From: Ramlibacter terrae
GTDB taxonomy: Bacteria; Pseudomonadota; Gammaproteobacteria; Burkholderiales; Burkholderiaceae_C
NCBI GenBank assembly: GCA_013127575.1
Contig: CP053418.1
Span: forward strand, 4,402,001 to 4,466,000
DNA length: 64,000 nt
Reading direction: 5' to 3'
The notes under the pieces were generated by a model. The model had not been told where the DNA came from. It did not search any database and saw only the letters and a list, made by a program, of their open reading frames with translations. Below, piece by piece: positions 52,499 through 62,514 of this stretch; positions within the stretch are counted from its first letter, which is position 1, and every line of letters starts with the position of its first letter. Position numbers and translations under genes: made by a program.

Positions 52499-52793
52499 AT
52501 GCCAGCGCACCCCAACCAGTTCACCCTCTTCGTCGCGGGGCGAACGCGCAACTCCGTCCGGGCCCCTGGCCAACCTCCGCGCCTTGTGCGAGGAGCACTT
52601 CTCGCAGGCCCACGAGATCGAGGTGGTCGACGTCTTCCTCTTTCCCGCGCGCGCCCTCGCCGCGGGCGTGCGGCTCACGCCCACGCTCCTGCGCCTGCTG
52701 CCGGCGCCGCAGGTGCGCATCCGCGGCACCCTGTCGGACGGCGGCGCGGTGCTCGCGTTGCTGAGGGCTCCCGCGGTCGCCACGGCGCAGTGA
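52499..52793 (+). CDS. KaiB-like thioredoxin-fold protein
   Basis: About 97 residues. NQFTLFVAGRTRNSVRALAN, LRALCEEHFSQAHEIEVVDV and RLTPTLLRLLPAPQVRIRGT follow the KaiB pattern (beta strand, VAG turn, helix of the ANL type, EIEVxD, PTL, then GxLSD). The break near 52557 adds a C at an expected CCTGG. The stop overlaps the kinase start by GTGA, so the two are coupled. In cyanobacteria a KaiB-like domain forms the N-terminus of the kinase SasA; here it is a separate chain. No kaiC is present in the window. Confidence 0.85.
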
Positions 52794-55700
52794 CTCCCGC
52801 CGTCGCGTCGCTGGTCGACCAGCTGCTCGCGATCGACGAGCAACTGCAGGAACTGCTCGGGCCGGAGGTCGATTCCGTCACCGACAGCCGGGGCCGCACG
52901 GTGCTGCTGCGCCGCGCGCAGGAGGAATTGCGGCTCGCCGAACTGCTGCAGCAGGAGGCCATCCTCGACGTGCTGCCCGCGCAGGTGGCGCTGCTGGACG
53001 AGACCGGCACGCTGACGTCCATGAACAAGGCGTGGCGCACCTCGCCGAGCACGGGGCCGACGGCGGCGGTGAGCCGCGTCGGCGAGGCCTTCGTGGCGGC
53101 CTGCGAAGCGGGCCCCACTTCGATGCAGCACGCGGCCGCCGGCATGCGCGCGGTCATCCAGCGCCGCCAGCCCGAATTCGTCAGCGAGTACCAGTTGCGC
53201 CCCGGGCCGGACCAGCCCCGGTTCAGCATCCGCGTGCTCCCGGTCGCTTCCGGCGGCGCGGTCGTGATGCACATGGACATCACCGACCGCAAGCGCATCG
53301 CGCAGGAGCTTGCGCGCCTGTCGCTGCGCACCGAGCGGCGCGAGCGGATGCTCAGCAGCATGTTGTCGGCGACGACCGACCTCACCTACGCGGTGGACCG
53401 CCGCAGCCGCGTGCTGTGGGCCAACGTGAACAGCCTGCGGGCCGGGGCCTCAGCCTCGAGCAGGTTCAGGGCCGCAGTGCGGCGCAGTTGGGCTACACCC
53501 GGGAACAGGTGCGACTGATCGAGAAAGGCATCGCGCAGGTGTTCGCCCATGGCAAGCCGGTGCGCGACGAAATGGCCTTCACCGCCGCCGACGGCACGAC
53601 GGGTCTCTACGAACACACCTTCCACCCGGCGCCCGGTCCCGACGGCAGCGTCGAATTCGTCGCCGGCTGCAAGCGCGAGATCACGGCCAGCCGGCGCGCC
53701 GAACAGGCCCTGCGGGAAAGCGAGGCGGAGTTCCGCACGCTGGCCACCGGCATGCCGCAGATCGTGTGGGCCAGCGCGCCGGACGGCGAAGTCTTCTACC
53801 TCAATCCGCGCTGGATCGAGCACACCGGACGGCCGCTGGTCGACAGCCTCGGGTGGGGCTGGGTCGAAGCGGTGCATCCCGACGACCGGCGCGAGGTCCG
53901 CCAGACCCGGCGATGGCGTTGCGGGCCGAGGAGGATTTCTCGATGGAGGCGCGGCTGGGAGCCGCCGATGGCAGCCACCGCTGGTGGCTGTTGCGCGGCG
54001 TTCCCGTCAGCGAGCACGGACGGCTGGTGAAGTGGGTGGGCACCTGTACCGACGTCGAGGAGCTCAAGGCCGCCCAGGACGAGATCAGCCGCGCCAATTC
54101 GGCCCCGAGCAGCAGGGCAGCGAGCTGCGCACGCTGTTCGACGTGGTGCCCGCAATGGTCTGGCTGAAGGACCGCGACGGCCGCATCCTGCAACTGAACC
54201 ACCGCGCGGCCAGCATGTCGGGCCTGTCGGTCGAAGAGGCGCGCGGGCGCCTGGTGTCGGAACTCTTTCCGGAGGAAGCGGCGATGTACGCCGCCGAAGA
54301 CCGGGAGATCTTCGCGACCGGCAAGCCGCTGCCCAGCATCGTCGAACAGGCCGTCGATGCCGACGGCCGCGTGTTGTGGCTGCAGTCGGACAAGGTGCCC
54401 TGCTTCGGCGCGGACGGCAGCGTGATCGCCGTGATGGTGATGAAGCACGACATCAGCGAGCGCCGTGCCGCCCAGGAGTCGCTGCGGGTCCTGAACGAGG
54501 ACTGGAAGCGCGCGTGCGCGAGCGCACCGCCGAACTGGCGGTGGCGCGGGACGAAGCCGAAAAGGCGAACCGCGCGAAGTCCACCTTCCCGGCCACCATG
54601 AGCCACGAGATCCGCACGCCCATGACCGGCCTGCTCGGGCTGATGGAACTGCTGGACCTCTCCCATCTGGACAACGAGCAGCGATCGACGCTGCGCGTGG
54701 CACGCGAATCGGGCGAGGCGCTCAAGGCGATCATCGACGGCATCCTCGACTTCTCGAAGATCGAGGCCAACTCGCTGGAACTCGACCCCGCGCCGGCCTC
54801 GCTGCGCGCGCTGGTGGCCGGCATCGGCCGCCTGCACGCGCCGGTCGCGTCCAGCAAGAACGTGCTGCTGACCACCTTCGTCGATCCAACGATCGGCGAC
54901 CCGTTGCGCTTCGACGCCTTGCGGCTGGGACAGATCCTGAACAACTTCGTCGGCAACGCGATCAAGTTCACCGAGCAGGGCACCATCACCGTCGCGGCCG
55001 AACTGGTGCAGCGCGCGGGTGGCAAGGAGCTCCTGCGCGTCTGGGTGCGGGACACCGGTGTCGGCATCGAACCCGACCGCGTCGACCGCTTGTTCCAGCC
55101 CTTTGCGCAGGCGCATGCCAACACGTCGTCACGGTACGGCGGCACCGGGCTCGGCCTGTTCATCGCCCGGCGGCTCGCGGAACTGATGCAGGGCAAGGTG
55201 GAGCTGACCAGCCGCCCGGGCATGGGCACCACGATCACGCTGACGGTCGCCTTCGACGTGTGCGAGGAAGGCTCCACGCCCGAACGCTTCAGCGAGGCCA
55301 CCCGCGAGCGATTGAACGACCTCGTCGCGGCGCGCCCGCCGGCCCCCACGGTGGAGCAGGCGGAGGCCGAAGGCACGCTGCTGCTGGTGGTCGACGATCA
55401 CCCGATCAACCGCATGGTGCTCATGCGGCAAGTCTCGATCCCGGGCTATGCGGCGGAATCGGCCCCGGACGGCGTGCACGCGCTGAAGGCTGGGAGAGCG
55501 GCCGCTTCGCGGCGGTGATCACCGACTGCAACATGCCGCGGATGAGCGGCTTCGAACTGGCGCGGGCGATCCGCGCGCGCGAAGCGCAGATGGGCCTGCC
55601 GCGCACGCCCATCCTCGGCTGCACGGCCAATGCGCTGGCGGACGCCGCGCTCGATTGCCGGAATGCCGGCATGGACGATTCGGTGACCAAGCCCGTGGCG

Positions 55701-56154
55701 CTGGAGGACCTCTGCGCGCAGCTCGATCGCTGGCTGGCGCTGCCGTCCATGCAAGGCATGCAGGACACGCAGCCCGGCGTGGGCGGCGCCCTGCCGCTGG
55801 TGCAAATGCCGCCACCGAGAACCGACGGATTGGTCGACCTGGCGCTGCTGGAGACGGTGGCGGGCGGCAACCCCGCGGCGCTGGCCCAGGTCATCGCCGA
55901 CTTCCGGCGCGCCAACGAAGACGACGCTGCGGAACTGCGGCGCGCCGCGCGCCGCGACGACTTCGCGGAGGTGGTGCACTACGCGCACCGCGTTCGCGGC
56001 GCCAGCGCCATGCTGGGCGCCACCATGCTGGCGGATGCCAGCGCGTCCGTGCAGGAGGCGGCCGCCACCCACCGGGCAGGCGACGTGCACGCCGCGATGC
56101 AGGAGTTCGAGATGGAACTGCTGCGCCTCAACAACTACGGACACCCTGCCTTGA
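52790..56154 (+). CDS. Large hybrid sensor histidine kinase (PAS - HisKA - HATPase - REC - Hpt)
   Basis: About 1,121 residues, no membrane segment. The N-terminal coiled coil (LLRRAQEELRLAELLQQEAI) is followed by PAS-type domains (QVALLDETGTLTSMNKAW, DLTYAVDRRSRVLWANVNS, VFYLNPRWIEHTGRPLVDS, MVWLKDRDGRILQLNHRAA). HisKA has the phospho-His in MSHEIRTPMTGLLGLMELL. The ATPase has NNFVGNAIKFT, DTGVGIEPDR and GGTGLGLFIARRL. REC has LLVVDDHPINRMVL and VITDCNMPRM. Hpt has VVHYAHRVRGASAMLGA. Breaks near 53440, 53905, 54100, 54500, 55490 and 56135, all at expected CCTGG. Repairing the last gives a stop at 56152-56154 overlapping the regulator start. Confidence 0.9.
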
Positions 56155-56800
56155 CACCTGCTGAAGCAACCAAGCGCCCCATCAGGCTGGTGCTGGCCGA
56201 CGACCACGACGTGGTGCGCGCCGGCATCAAGGCGCTGCTCTCGCGCATCGAAGGCGTGGAGGTCGTCGGCGAAGCGGCCGACGGACAGCGGCTGGTCGAA
56301 CTCACCGCGGCGCTCGGTCCGGACATCGTCCTGACGGACATCCAGATGCCGGTGATGGACGGGCTGGCCGCCGTGAGCTGGATCCACGAGCACCACCCCG
56401 CGATCCGCCTCGTCGTGCTGTCGATGCACGAGGAAGTGTCGCTGGTGCGCGATGCCATGGCGCGGGGCGCCTGCGGCTACCTGATGAAGAACGCGCCGGG
56501 CATCGAGGTGGAGCATGCGGTGCGCTCGGTGATGGACCGGGGCAACTACTTCAGCCCCACGATCGCGCAGCGGCTGCTGCGCGGCCCGTCCGCCACCGAG
56601 CCGGCCGACCTGACCGAACGCCAGCGCGACATCCTGCGGATGCTGGCGCAGGGCCTGGCCGCCAAGGAGATCGCCTTCCAGCTCGGCCTGTCCACGAAGA
56701 CCGTGGACATGCACCGCAGCCGGCTGATGGCGCGGCTGAAGATCAACGACTGGCCGGCCTGGTGCGCTACGCCGTGCGCACGGGCCTGGTCAAGGCCTGA
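56151..56800 (+). CDS. LuxR/NarL-type response regulator
   Basis: About 216 residues from a TTG at 56151 that overlaps the repaired kinase stop. Receiver domain: IRLVLADDHDVVRAGIKALL, phospho-Asp in IVLTDIQMPVMDGLAAVSW, KNAPGIEVEHAVRSV. LuxR-type HTH: LTERQRDILRMLAQGLAAKE, then IAFQLGLSTKTVDMHRSRLM. The break near 56755 (KINDLAGLVRYAVRTGLVKA after repair) again lies at CCTGG. It is the output partner of the upstream kinase and may bind the TAGGG motifs found near both signalling transcription units. Confidence 0.9.
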
Positions 56801-56815
56801 GCGGCAAGGGCCCCG

Positions 56816-58007
56816 TCAGCGAATGACGGTGGCGGCGCGCGCGGCCAGCCAGCCCGGCACCGCGCGCGCCCGCAACGGCTCGGACACGAACGGGCCGTGC
56901 GCCATTTCGCAGCCGGAAGCGCGCAGCAGGGCCCATTCCTCCTTGCTGGCGAGTCCGGCGCCGACGGTGCGCACGGCGGCGGCGCGCATCGTGCATCGAG
57001 CGCGCCAGCCGGTTGCGCATCGAGCCGTTGCGCAACGCCCCCGAGAACGCGCTGCGTCGCATCCGCAGTTCCGAGAACGGGGCATCCGCCAGCGGCTCCA
57101 GCGCGGCCACCCCCACGTCCTGCACCGCGATCGCGACCTGGAAGCCCCGCATGCGCAGGCGCGCGACGTTCTCCAGCGCGATGCCGCGAAAGCCGCCGGT
57201 GACGGCGCCCGCCATCTGCAGGATCATCCAGTTGGGACGGACCTCCTCCTTCACCGCCAGCAGCTGGACGCGGTCGACCAGCCGGGGTCGGCCGGGCACT
57301 CGGCGGGCAGTTCGACCGAGATGGGCAACTCCAGCCCGCGCTGGTGCCACTTGCGGCTGCGCGCCATCGCTTTCTCCAGCATCAGCATCGCCAGGTCGCC
57401 GCCGAGGCCGCGGGCCGCGATGCAGGGCATGAAATGCGAGGCCGACAGGCAGCCGAGCGAAGGGTGGTTCCACGACGGGCTGACATCGATGCTTGCGACG
57501 GCGCCGGTGGCGGGTGCACGGTCGGCTCGAACAGCGGCTGGAACTCGTCGGCGGCGAACGCATCGGCGATCTCGCGGAGGCTGAAGCGCGATGCCGGGAC
57601 GCGGCGGCGCTGGGCGACGCGCGCAAGCCTTCCAGCAACGGCGCGAGTCCCGCGGCCGTCACGGGCTTCTGCAGCACGCCCAGCAGGCGGATGCCATAGC
57701 TCTCCGCCACCTGGCTGACCGAGGCCAGCAGCGCGGCATCGCAGGCGCTGGACACGAGCAGCGGCAGGCCGGGCGCCAGCTGGCTGAAGTGCCGCATGAA
57801 CTCCATGCCGTCCATGCCTTCCATCATCAGGTCGAGGATCACGAGGTCGAACGCGCCATCGGCGACCTCGAGTTCACGCAGCGCCTCGCGCGCGCTCGCC
57901 TTGCCGACGACGCTGGCCGCGCCGAGGGTGGCCGGGAGCTGGCACAGCATCGTGCGCTGGAACGGATGGTCTTCCACCACGAGCAGACGGAAGCCGGAAC
58001 AAGGCAT
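56816..58007 (-). CDS. Response regulator with degenerate EAL domain
   Basis: About 396 residues, ATG at 58007 behind AGGAG. Receiver domain: FRLLVVEDHPFQRTML, LVILDLMMEGMDGMEFMRHF, LLGVLQKPVTAAGLAPLLEG. The EAL-type barrel follows (FQPLFEPTVHLATGAVASID, NHPSLGCLSASHFMPCIAAR, LAMLMLEKAMARSRKWHQ, ELPISVELPAECP). Where active enzymes have E-x-L-x-R-W it reads IDVSPSW, so the catalytic glutamate and the arginine are gone. It should not hydrolyse cyclic-di-GMP, but may bind it or a partner. Breaks near 57520 and 57290 (CCTGG contexts) and 56995. It faces the kinase-regulator operon tail to tail. Confidence 0.82.
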
Positions 58008-58017
58008 GACCAACTCC

Positions 58018-58113
58018 TGAAACGTTTCACACAGTTTGAAACGTTCCAGCGCCGCGATGTTAGGGCGTCCCCCTAGGGCTGTAGCGTGGAAGGCTGCAGG
58101 GATTGCGTTAGGG
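58018..58113 (-). promoter_or_regulatory. Candidate operators upstream of the REC-EAL gene
   Basis: TGAAACGTTTCA (58018-58029) is a perfect 12-base palindrome of the LacI-family type; a near copy TGAAACGTTCCA lies at 58037-58048. Further upstream are TAGGG-N5-CCCTA (58061-58075) and a lone TTAGGG (58108-58113), resembling the motifs in the kaiB-operon promoter. The palindromes begin 11 bases before the start codon, overlapping the ribosome-binding site. Confidence 0.5.
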
Positions 58114-58140
58114 CCCGCAGCAACATCCGGCCGCGTTCGG

Positions 58141-58350
58141 CTACATCAGTTCCGACACCACCGCGGCCGGGAAGACGCAGGCGACGAGCGCGAGCACGAC
58201 GGCGCTGCCGATGGCGAGCGGGCGCCAGTTGAAGCCGCCGCGCGCCATGCGCAGTCCGCGCGGACCCGCCGAGGCCTTCGAGGCGCTCTTCAGTTCGCCG
58301 GTGCGCGGGTCGATGGCAACCGTGAAGTCTTCCATCCGGCTCAGGGCCAT
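58141..58350 (-). CDS. Small single-pass membrane protein, hypothetical
   Basis: About 69 residues from the ATG at 58350 (MALSRMEDFTVAIDPRTGEL) preceded by GAGAG. An in-frame upstream start at 58386 would add 12 residues. The C-terminus contains one transmembrane helix (LAIGSAVVLALVACVFPAAV). I recognise no family. It lies upstream of, and in the same direction as, the REC-EAL gene, and could belong to the same regulated unit, though candidate operators separate them. Confidence 0.55.
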   Translation of the reverse strand: MALSRMEDFTVAIDPRTGELKSASKASAGPRGLRMARGGFNWRPLAIGSAVVLALVACVFPAAVVSELM

Positions 58351-58486
58351 GTCGCTCTCTCCCGTTGTCGTTGCAAGGATCGGCATCGACGCGTGTGCGA
58401 TGCTCTGCAGAACGATTTTCAGGATCGAACCGGCAAGGCCGATGTAGGACGCCTGCGCAGGATGCTGGGAGCGTCAACGCCCACCG

Positions 58487-59356
58487 TTACTCAGCTCGCG
58501 TCCAGCCGTCCAGCCGCGCGAGCGCCGACGCCGGAAGCGCGAGGCTCGCGCTTCCCGGGTTCTCCTGCAGGTGCGCAGGCGAGGAGGTGCCCGGGATCAG
58601 CAGGATGTTGGTCGACCGGCGCAGGAGCCAGGCCAGTGCCACCTGCTTCGGCGTGGCGCCGGGTCCTGCGCGACTTCGTCCAGCACCGTGGACTGCAGGG
58701 GCGAAAAACCACCCAACGGGAAGAACGGCACGTACGCGACACCGCTGGCGGCGAGCTCGTCGATCAGGCCATCGTCCGGCGATGCACGAGGTTGTAGTGG
58801 TTCTGGACGCAGGCGATCGGCGCGAGGCGCGTCGCCTGTCGAACCTGCGACGGTGTCGCGTTGGACAGGCCGAGGTGCCGGATGAGGCCTTGCCGTTGCA
58901 ACTCGGCGAGCACCGCCAGCGGCTCCTCGATCGGGCCCTCGGCCGGTCCGTGGGTGTCGAACATGAGGCGGAGGTTGACCACGTCCAGGACGTCGAGCTG
59001 CAGGTTGCGCAGGTTGTCGAACACCGCCGAACGCAGCTGGTCCGCCGAGAAGGCCGGCAGCCACGCGCCGTCGGCCCCTCGCATCGCCCCGACCTTGGTC
59101 ACGATCGTCAGGCCGTCCCGGTAGGGATGCAGGGCTTCGCGGACGATCTGGTTGGTGATGTGCGGGCCATAGAAGTCGCTGGTGTCGATATGGTCGACGC
59201 CGGCCTCGATGGCGGCGCGGAGCACGGCCACGGCCTGCGCGCGATCTTTCGGTGGGCCGAAGACCCCGGGACCGGCCAGTTGCATGGTGCCGTAGCCCAT
59301 GCGGTGGACGGGCCGGCCGCCCGGGGGTAGGTGCCGGCGGCAGTGGCTTGCTTCAT
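58487..59356 (-). CDS. Aldo/keto reductase
   Basis: NADPH-dependent oxidoreductase, about 290 residues, (beta/alpha)8 barrel. MGYGTMQLAGPGVFGPPKDR, the catalytic Asp/Tyr in IDTSDFYGPHITNQIV, Lys in LTIVTKVG, and RHLGLSNATPSQVRQA are typical. The C-terminal part carries TNILLIPGTSSPAHLQEN (cofactor phosphate site). Breaks near 59330, 58787 (RQDDGLIDE requires CCAGG) and 58660 (QDLGATPKQV requires CCTGG). It is divergent from a LysR gene with 104 bases between, the usual arrangement for a regulator and its target. Confidence 0.9.
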
Positions 59357-59460
59357 CTCGAACTCCGGGAAGGTGGTGGCGATGCGGCGAATCTAGGTGC
59401 TCGCGACTTGCCCGACAATCCATTGCAATCGGCACAGCCTGTGCGGAATCCGGGACAGTC

Positions 59461-60374
59461 ATGGCCCCCTTGGAAGATCTCGCCGCTTTCGCGGCAGTGG
59501 TTCGGCACGGCGGCTTCCGCGGCGCGGCGCGGGCGACGGGCACCAGCGCATCGCGCCTGTCGGAGGCCATCCGGCGCCTGGAGGAGCGGCTGGGCGTACG
59601 CCTGCTGCACCGGACCACGCGCAGCATGACGCCCACGGAGGTCGGCGGCCGCCTGCTCGCGCGCTTGCGCCCCGCGCTGGACGATCTCGACCAGGCCCGG
59701 CCCTCGTGAACGAGTCCAAGGACAAGCCGGCGGGGCGCCTGCGGCTGAATGTCCCGATCAGCGCCTCGCGCCTGGTGCTTCCGCGCATCGTGCCGGCCTT
59801 CCTCGCGGCATATCCCGACGTCGAGCTCGAGGTGGTGGCCGAAGACCGCTTTGTCGACGTGCTCGCGGAGGGCTTCGATGCGGGGATTCGCTACGGGGAG
59901 CGGCTCGAGGGCGACATGGTGGCGATCCCCATCGGTCCGCGCACCCAGCGCTTTGCGGCCGCGGCGTCGAAGCCGTATCTCGAGAAGCATGGGCGGCCCC
60001 GGCATCCCCGCGACCTGCTGCGGCATGCGTGCCTGCGCGGAAAGTTCTCCAGCGGCGCCATGCCGGCACGGGAGTTCGTCCGCGCGGGGAAGTCGTTGAA
60101 GCTGGACGTTCAAGGCCCCCTTGTCGTCGGCACGGGAGGAACGGTCGACCTCGCCGTCGATACCGCCATCGCAGGAGGCGGTGTCGTCTACCTGTTCGAG
60201 GAGTGGCTGCAGCCGCACTTCGCGCGCGGCGAGCTGGAGCCGGTGCTCGCGTCCTGGTGGCCCAGCTTCACCGGGCCCTTCCTCTACTTCGCCGGGCGGC
60301 GGCACCTGCCCGCGCCGCTGCGGGCCTTCGTCGATTTCGTGAAGACGTTCGAGCCGGGACCAGCTGGCGCGTGA
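59461..60374 (+). CDS. LysR-family transcriptional regulator
   Basis: About 304 residues. N-terminal winged HTH: LEDLAAFAAVVRHGGFRGAA, TGTSASRLSEAIRRLEERLG, VRLLHRTTRSMTPTEVG. The effector domain reads AGRLRLNVPISASRLVLPRI, VELEVVAEDRFVDVLAEGFD and AGIRYGERLEGDMVAIPIGP. The break near 59697 (DQALALVNESKDK) is an expected CCTGG read as CCGG. It probably controls the divergent aldo/keto reductase and itself; no clear T-N11-A box was confirmed. Confidence 0.93.
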
Positions 60375-60419
60375 GCTCAGTCTTCCGAAGGGCGCCCCTC
60401 GAGGGCCGCGGGCTGCAGC

Positions 60420-60809
60420 CTAGGTCCGCGGGCTGTAGGCGACGACGTCGATCTCGAGCCGCGCGTCCACCATCAACCGCGCCTCGGTGGTCGATCGCGC
60501 GGGCTTTTTCTCTCCGAAGTAACCCATGTAGATGCGGTTGAAGCTGCCGAAGTCGCGCGCGTCCTGCAGCCACACGGTGGACTTGCAGACGTCGTCCAGC
60601 GTGCACCCGGCCAGCGCAAGCACCTTGCCCGGGTTCTTCATCACCTGGTGCGTCTGCGCCTCGATGCCACCGGCCACGATCTCGCCGTTGTCGTCAGCGG
60701 GCACCTGGCCCGAGACGTAGACGAAGTCGCCCGCCCGCACGGCGGGCGAGAAGGGGCGGGGCTGGCGGTCGGACGCGACGGGCGGGTTTCCCGGGTGTTC
60801 TAGCGGCAT
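60420..60809 (-). CDS. RidA/Rid-family reactive-intermediate deaminase
   Basis: Intact 129-residue protein of the YjgF/RidA fold that hydrolyses reactive imines or enamines. RPFSPAVRAGDFVYVSGQVP, NPGKVLALAGCTLDDVCKST, VWLQDARDFGSFNRIYMGYF and the substrate-binding Arg in KPARSTTEARLMVDARLEID are typical. It is divergent from a peptide-type ABC importer, with 150 bases between. Co-regulation with an uptake system suggests catabolism of an amine- or amino-acid-containing substrate. Confidence 0.93.
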   Translation of the reverse strand: MPLEHPGNPPVASDRQPRPFSPAVRAGDFVYVSGQVPADDNGEIVAGGIEAQTHQVMKNPGKVLALAGCTLDDVCKSTVWLQDARDFGSFNRIYMGYFGEKKPARSTTEARLMVDARLEIDVVAYSPRT

Positions 60810-60832
60810 GGCGAAGGCTTTCTCGAGGTCGA

Positions 60833-60934
60833 TTTCAGGATTGATTTCTGAAATGTATTTTCAAACCAAGGCCGATTTATCCGGGTTTCTCCTAGAAAAG
60901 CGTACTTTTCAGCGACTTATCCTTCATCGCTGAA
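60833..60934. promoter_or_regulatory. Dyad-rich divergent promoter region between ridA-type and ABC genes
   Basis: An unusually AT-rich stretch holds TTTCAG/CTGAAA (60833-60838, 60848-60853) and TGAAA-N5-TTTCA (60849-60863). It also holds a perfect 8-base dyad TTCAGCGA/TCGCTGAA with an 11-base spacer (60908-60915, 60927-60934). They fit a dimeric repressor controlling both directions. Confidence 0.45.
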
Positions 60935-60959
60935 ATTCACTTCCACTTCCGGAGCTCCC

Positions 60960-62514
60960 ATGACACGTGGCAACCCCATCCCCCGCCGCACCGCCCCGGC
61001 CACGCTTGCAGCGCTCGGCGCGGCGGGAGCAGGCTTCGGTGCGGCGCACGCACAGGGCGGCAAGTCGGCGCTGAACCTCGCGATGGTGGCCGAGCCGCCG
61101 ACCCTGGACATCCAGTCGACGCCGGCCGACCTGGTCTGCATCATCATGCAGCACGTGTACGAGCCGCTCTTCACCTTCGATGCGAAAGGCGCGCTGGTTC
61201 CCATGCTCGCGGAGACCATGCCGAAGATCTCCGCCGACGGGAAGCTTTACAGCATCACCCTGCGCAAGGGCGTGATGCTGCACAGCGGCCGCGAGCTGAA
61301 TTCCGACGACGTGGTGGCCAGCCTGAAGCGCTGGATGGAGGTGTCGCCGCGCGGCAAGTCGGTGGCCGCGCAGGTCGCCGACCTTTCGGCCAAAGGTCCG
61401 CTGAACGTGGACATCACCATGAAGAACGCCTATGCGCCCCTGCTGTCGCAGCTGGCGATGGCCTCCGGCATGGCGGGCATCATGGCCAAGGAAACGCTGG
61501 CGCAACCCCTGCGCGACTACGTCGGCACCGGCCCCTACAAGTTCAAGGAACGCAAGCCCGACCAGTACGTGCTGCTGGCGCGCTTCGACGGCTATTCGGC
61601 CCGCAAGGAAGCGCCCAGCGGCTACGGCGGCAAGCGCACGGCGGTGGTCGAGGAACTGCGCTTCGTGCCGGTGCCCAATGCCAACACGCGGGTCGAAGGC
61701 GCTCTGGCCGGCCAGTTCCACTACGCCGACCTGCTGCCCATCGAGGCGCTGGCCCGACTGGAAAAAGCCAAGGACAAGGTCGTCCCCATCATGACGCCCT
61801 CCTTCGGCTTCCCCTACGGTGTTCAACACCGGGGAAGGATCGATGGCGCAGAAGGCCCTGCGCAAGGCCGCGCAGACCGCGTTGGGCGAAGGCGAGATGC
61901 TGGCCGCCGGGTTCGGCGACACCCGCTTCTTCATCGTGGAAGGCAACCACTTCCCCAAGGGCACGCCGTTCTATTCGGCGGCCGGCACGGACAATTACAA
62001 CGAGCGTGATGCGAAGAAGGCCAAGGGCTGGCCGAGCAGGCCGGCTACAAGGGTGACCCGGTGCGCATCCTCACCAGCCGCCAATACGACTTCCACTACA
62101 ACATGGCGCTGATCATGGCCGAGCAGCTCAAGCGCGCCGGCTTCAAGGCGGAGCTGAACGTCGTCGAGTGGGCCACGCTGCTGCAGCGCCGCGCCGATCC
62201 CAAGCTGTGGGACATCTACATCACGCACTCGGGCCAGTTCCCGGAACCGATGCTGTCGCCGCCGCAGTTGGGAGACGGCGCGCCGGGCTGGTGGACCTCG
62301 CCGGCCAAGCAGGAAGCGCTGGCCGCGCTGAACCGAGGAGCCCGATCCGGCCAAGCGCGGGCAGCTGTGGGGCAAGGTGCAGCAGGTGGTGTACGACGAG
62401 GTGCCCTACATCAACGTGGGCAAGTTCGCGAGCCTCTCCGCGCGCGCGCCCTCGCTGCAGAACTACACGCCGCACACGTATCCCTTCTTCTGGAACACGA
62501 GCCTGAAGGGGTGA
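60960..62514 (+). CDS. ABC importer substrate-binding protein, peptide/nickel family 5
   Basis: About 518 residues. The N-terminus (PRRTAPATLAALGAAGAGFG) looks like a Tat-type signal; its proline after Thr-Ala may be a miscalled leucine at CCTGG. Family-5 blocks: LNLAMVAEPPTLDIQSTPAD, HVYEPLFTFDAKGALVPMLA, ITLRKGVMLHSGRELNSDDV, VGTGPYKFKERKPDQYVLLA, TRVEGALAGQFHYADLLP, and the end NYTPHTYPFFWNTSLKG. Breaks near 61820, 62030 and 62335, all at expected CCTGG/CCAGG. Overlaps the permease start (GTGA). Confidence 0.93.

Noticed and set aside
55260..57584. Apparent fusion of kinase, Hpt and LuxR regulator into one protein
   Set aside because: Restoring an expected CCTGG near 56135 gives a kinase end LNNYLDTLP and a stop overlapping a TTG start, so two coupled genes are more likely.
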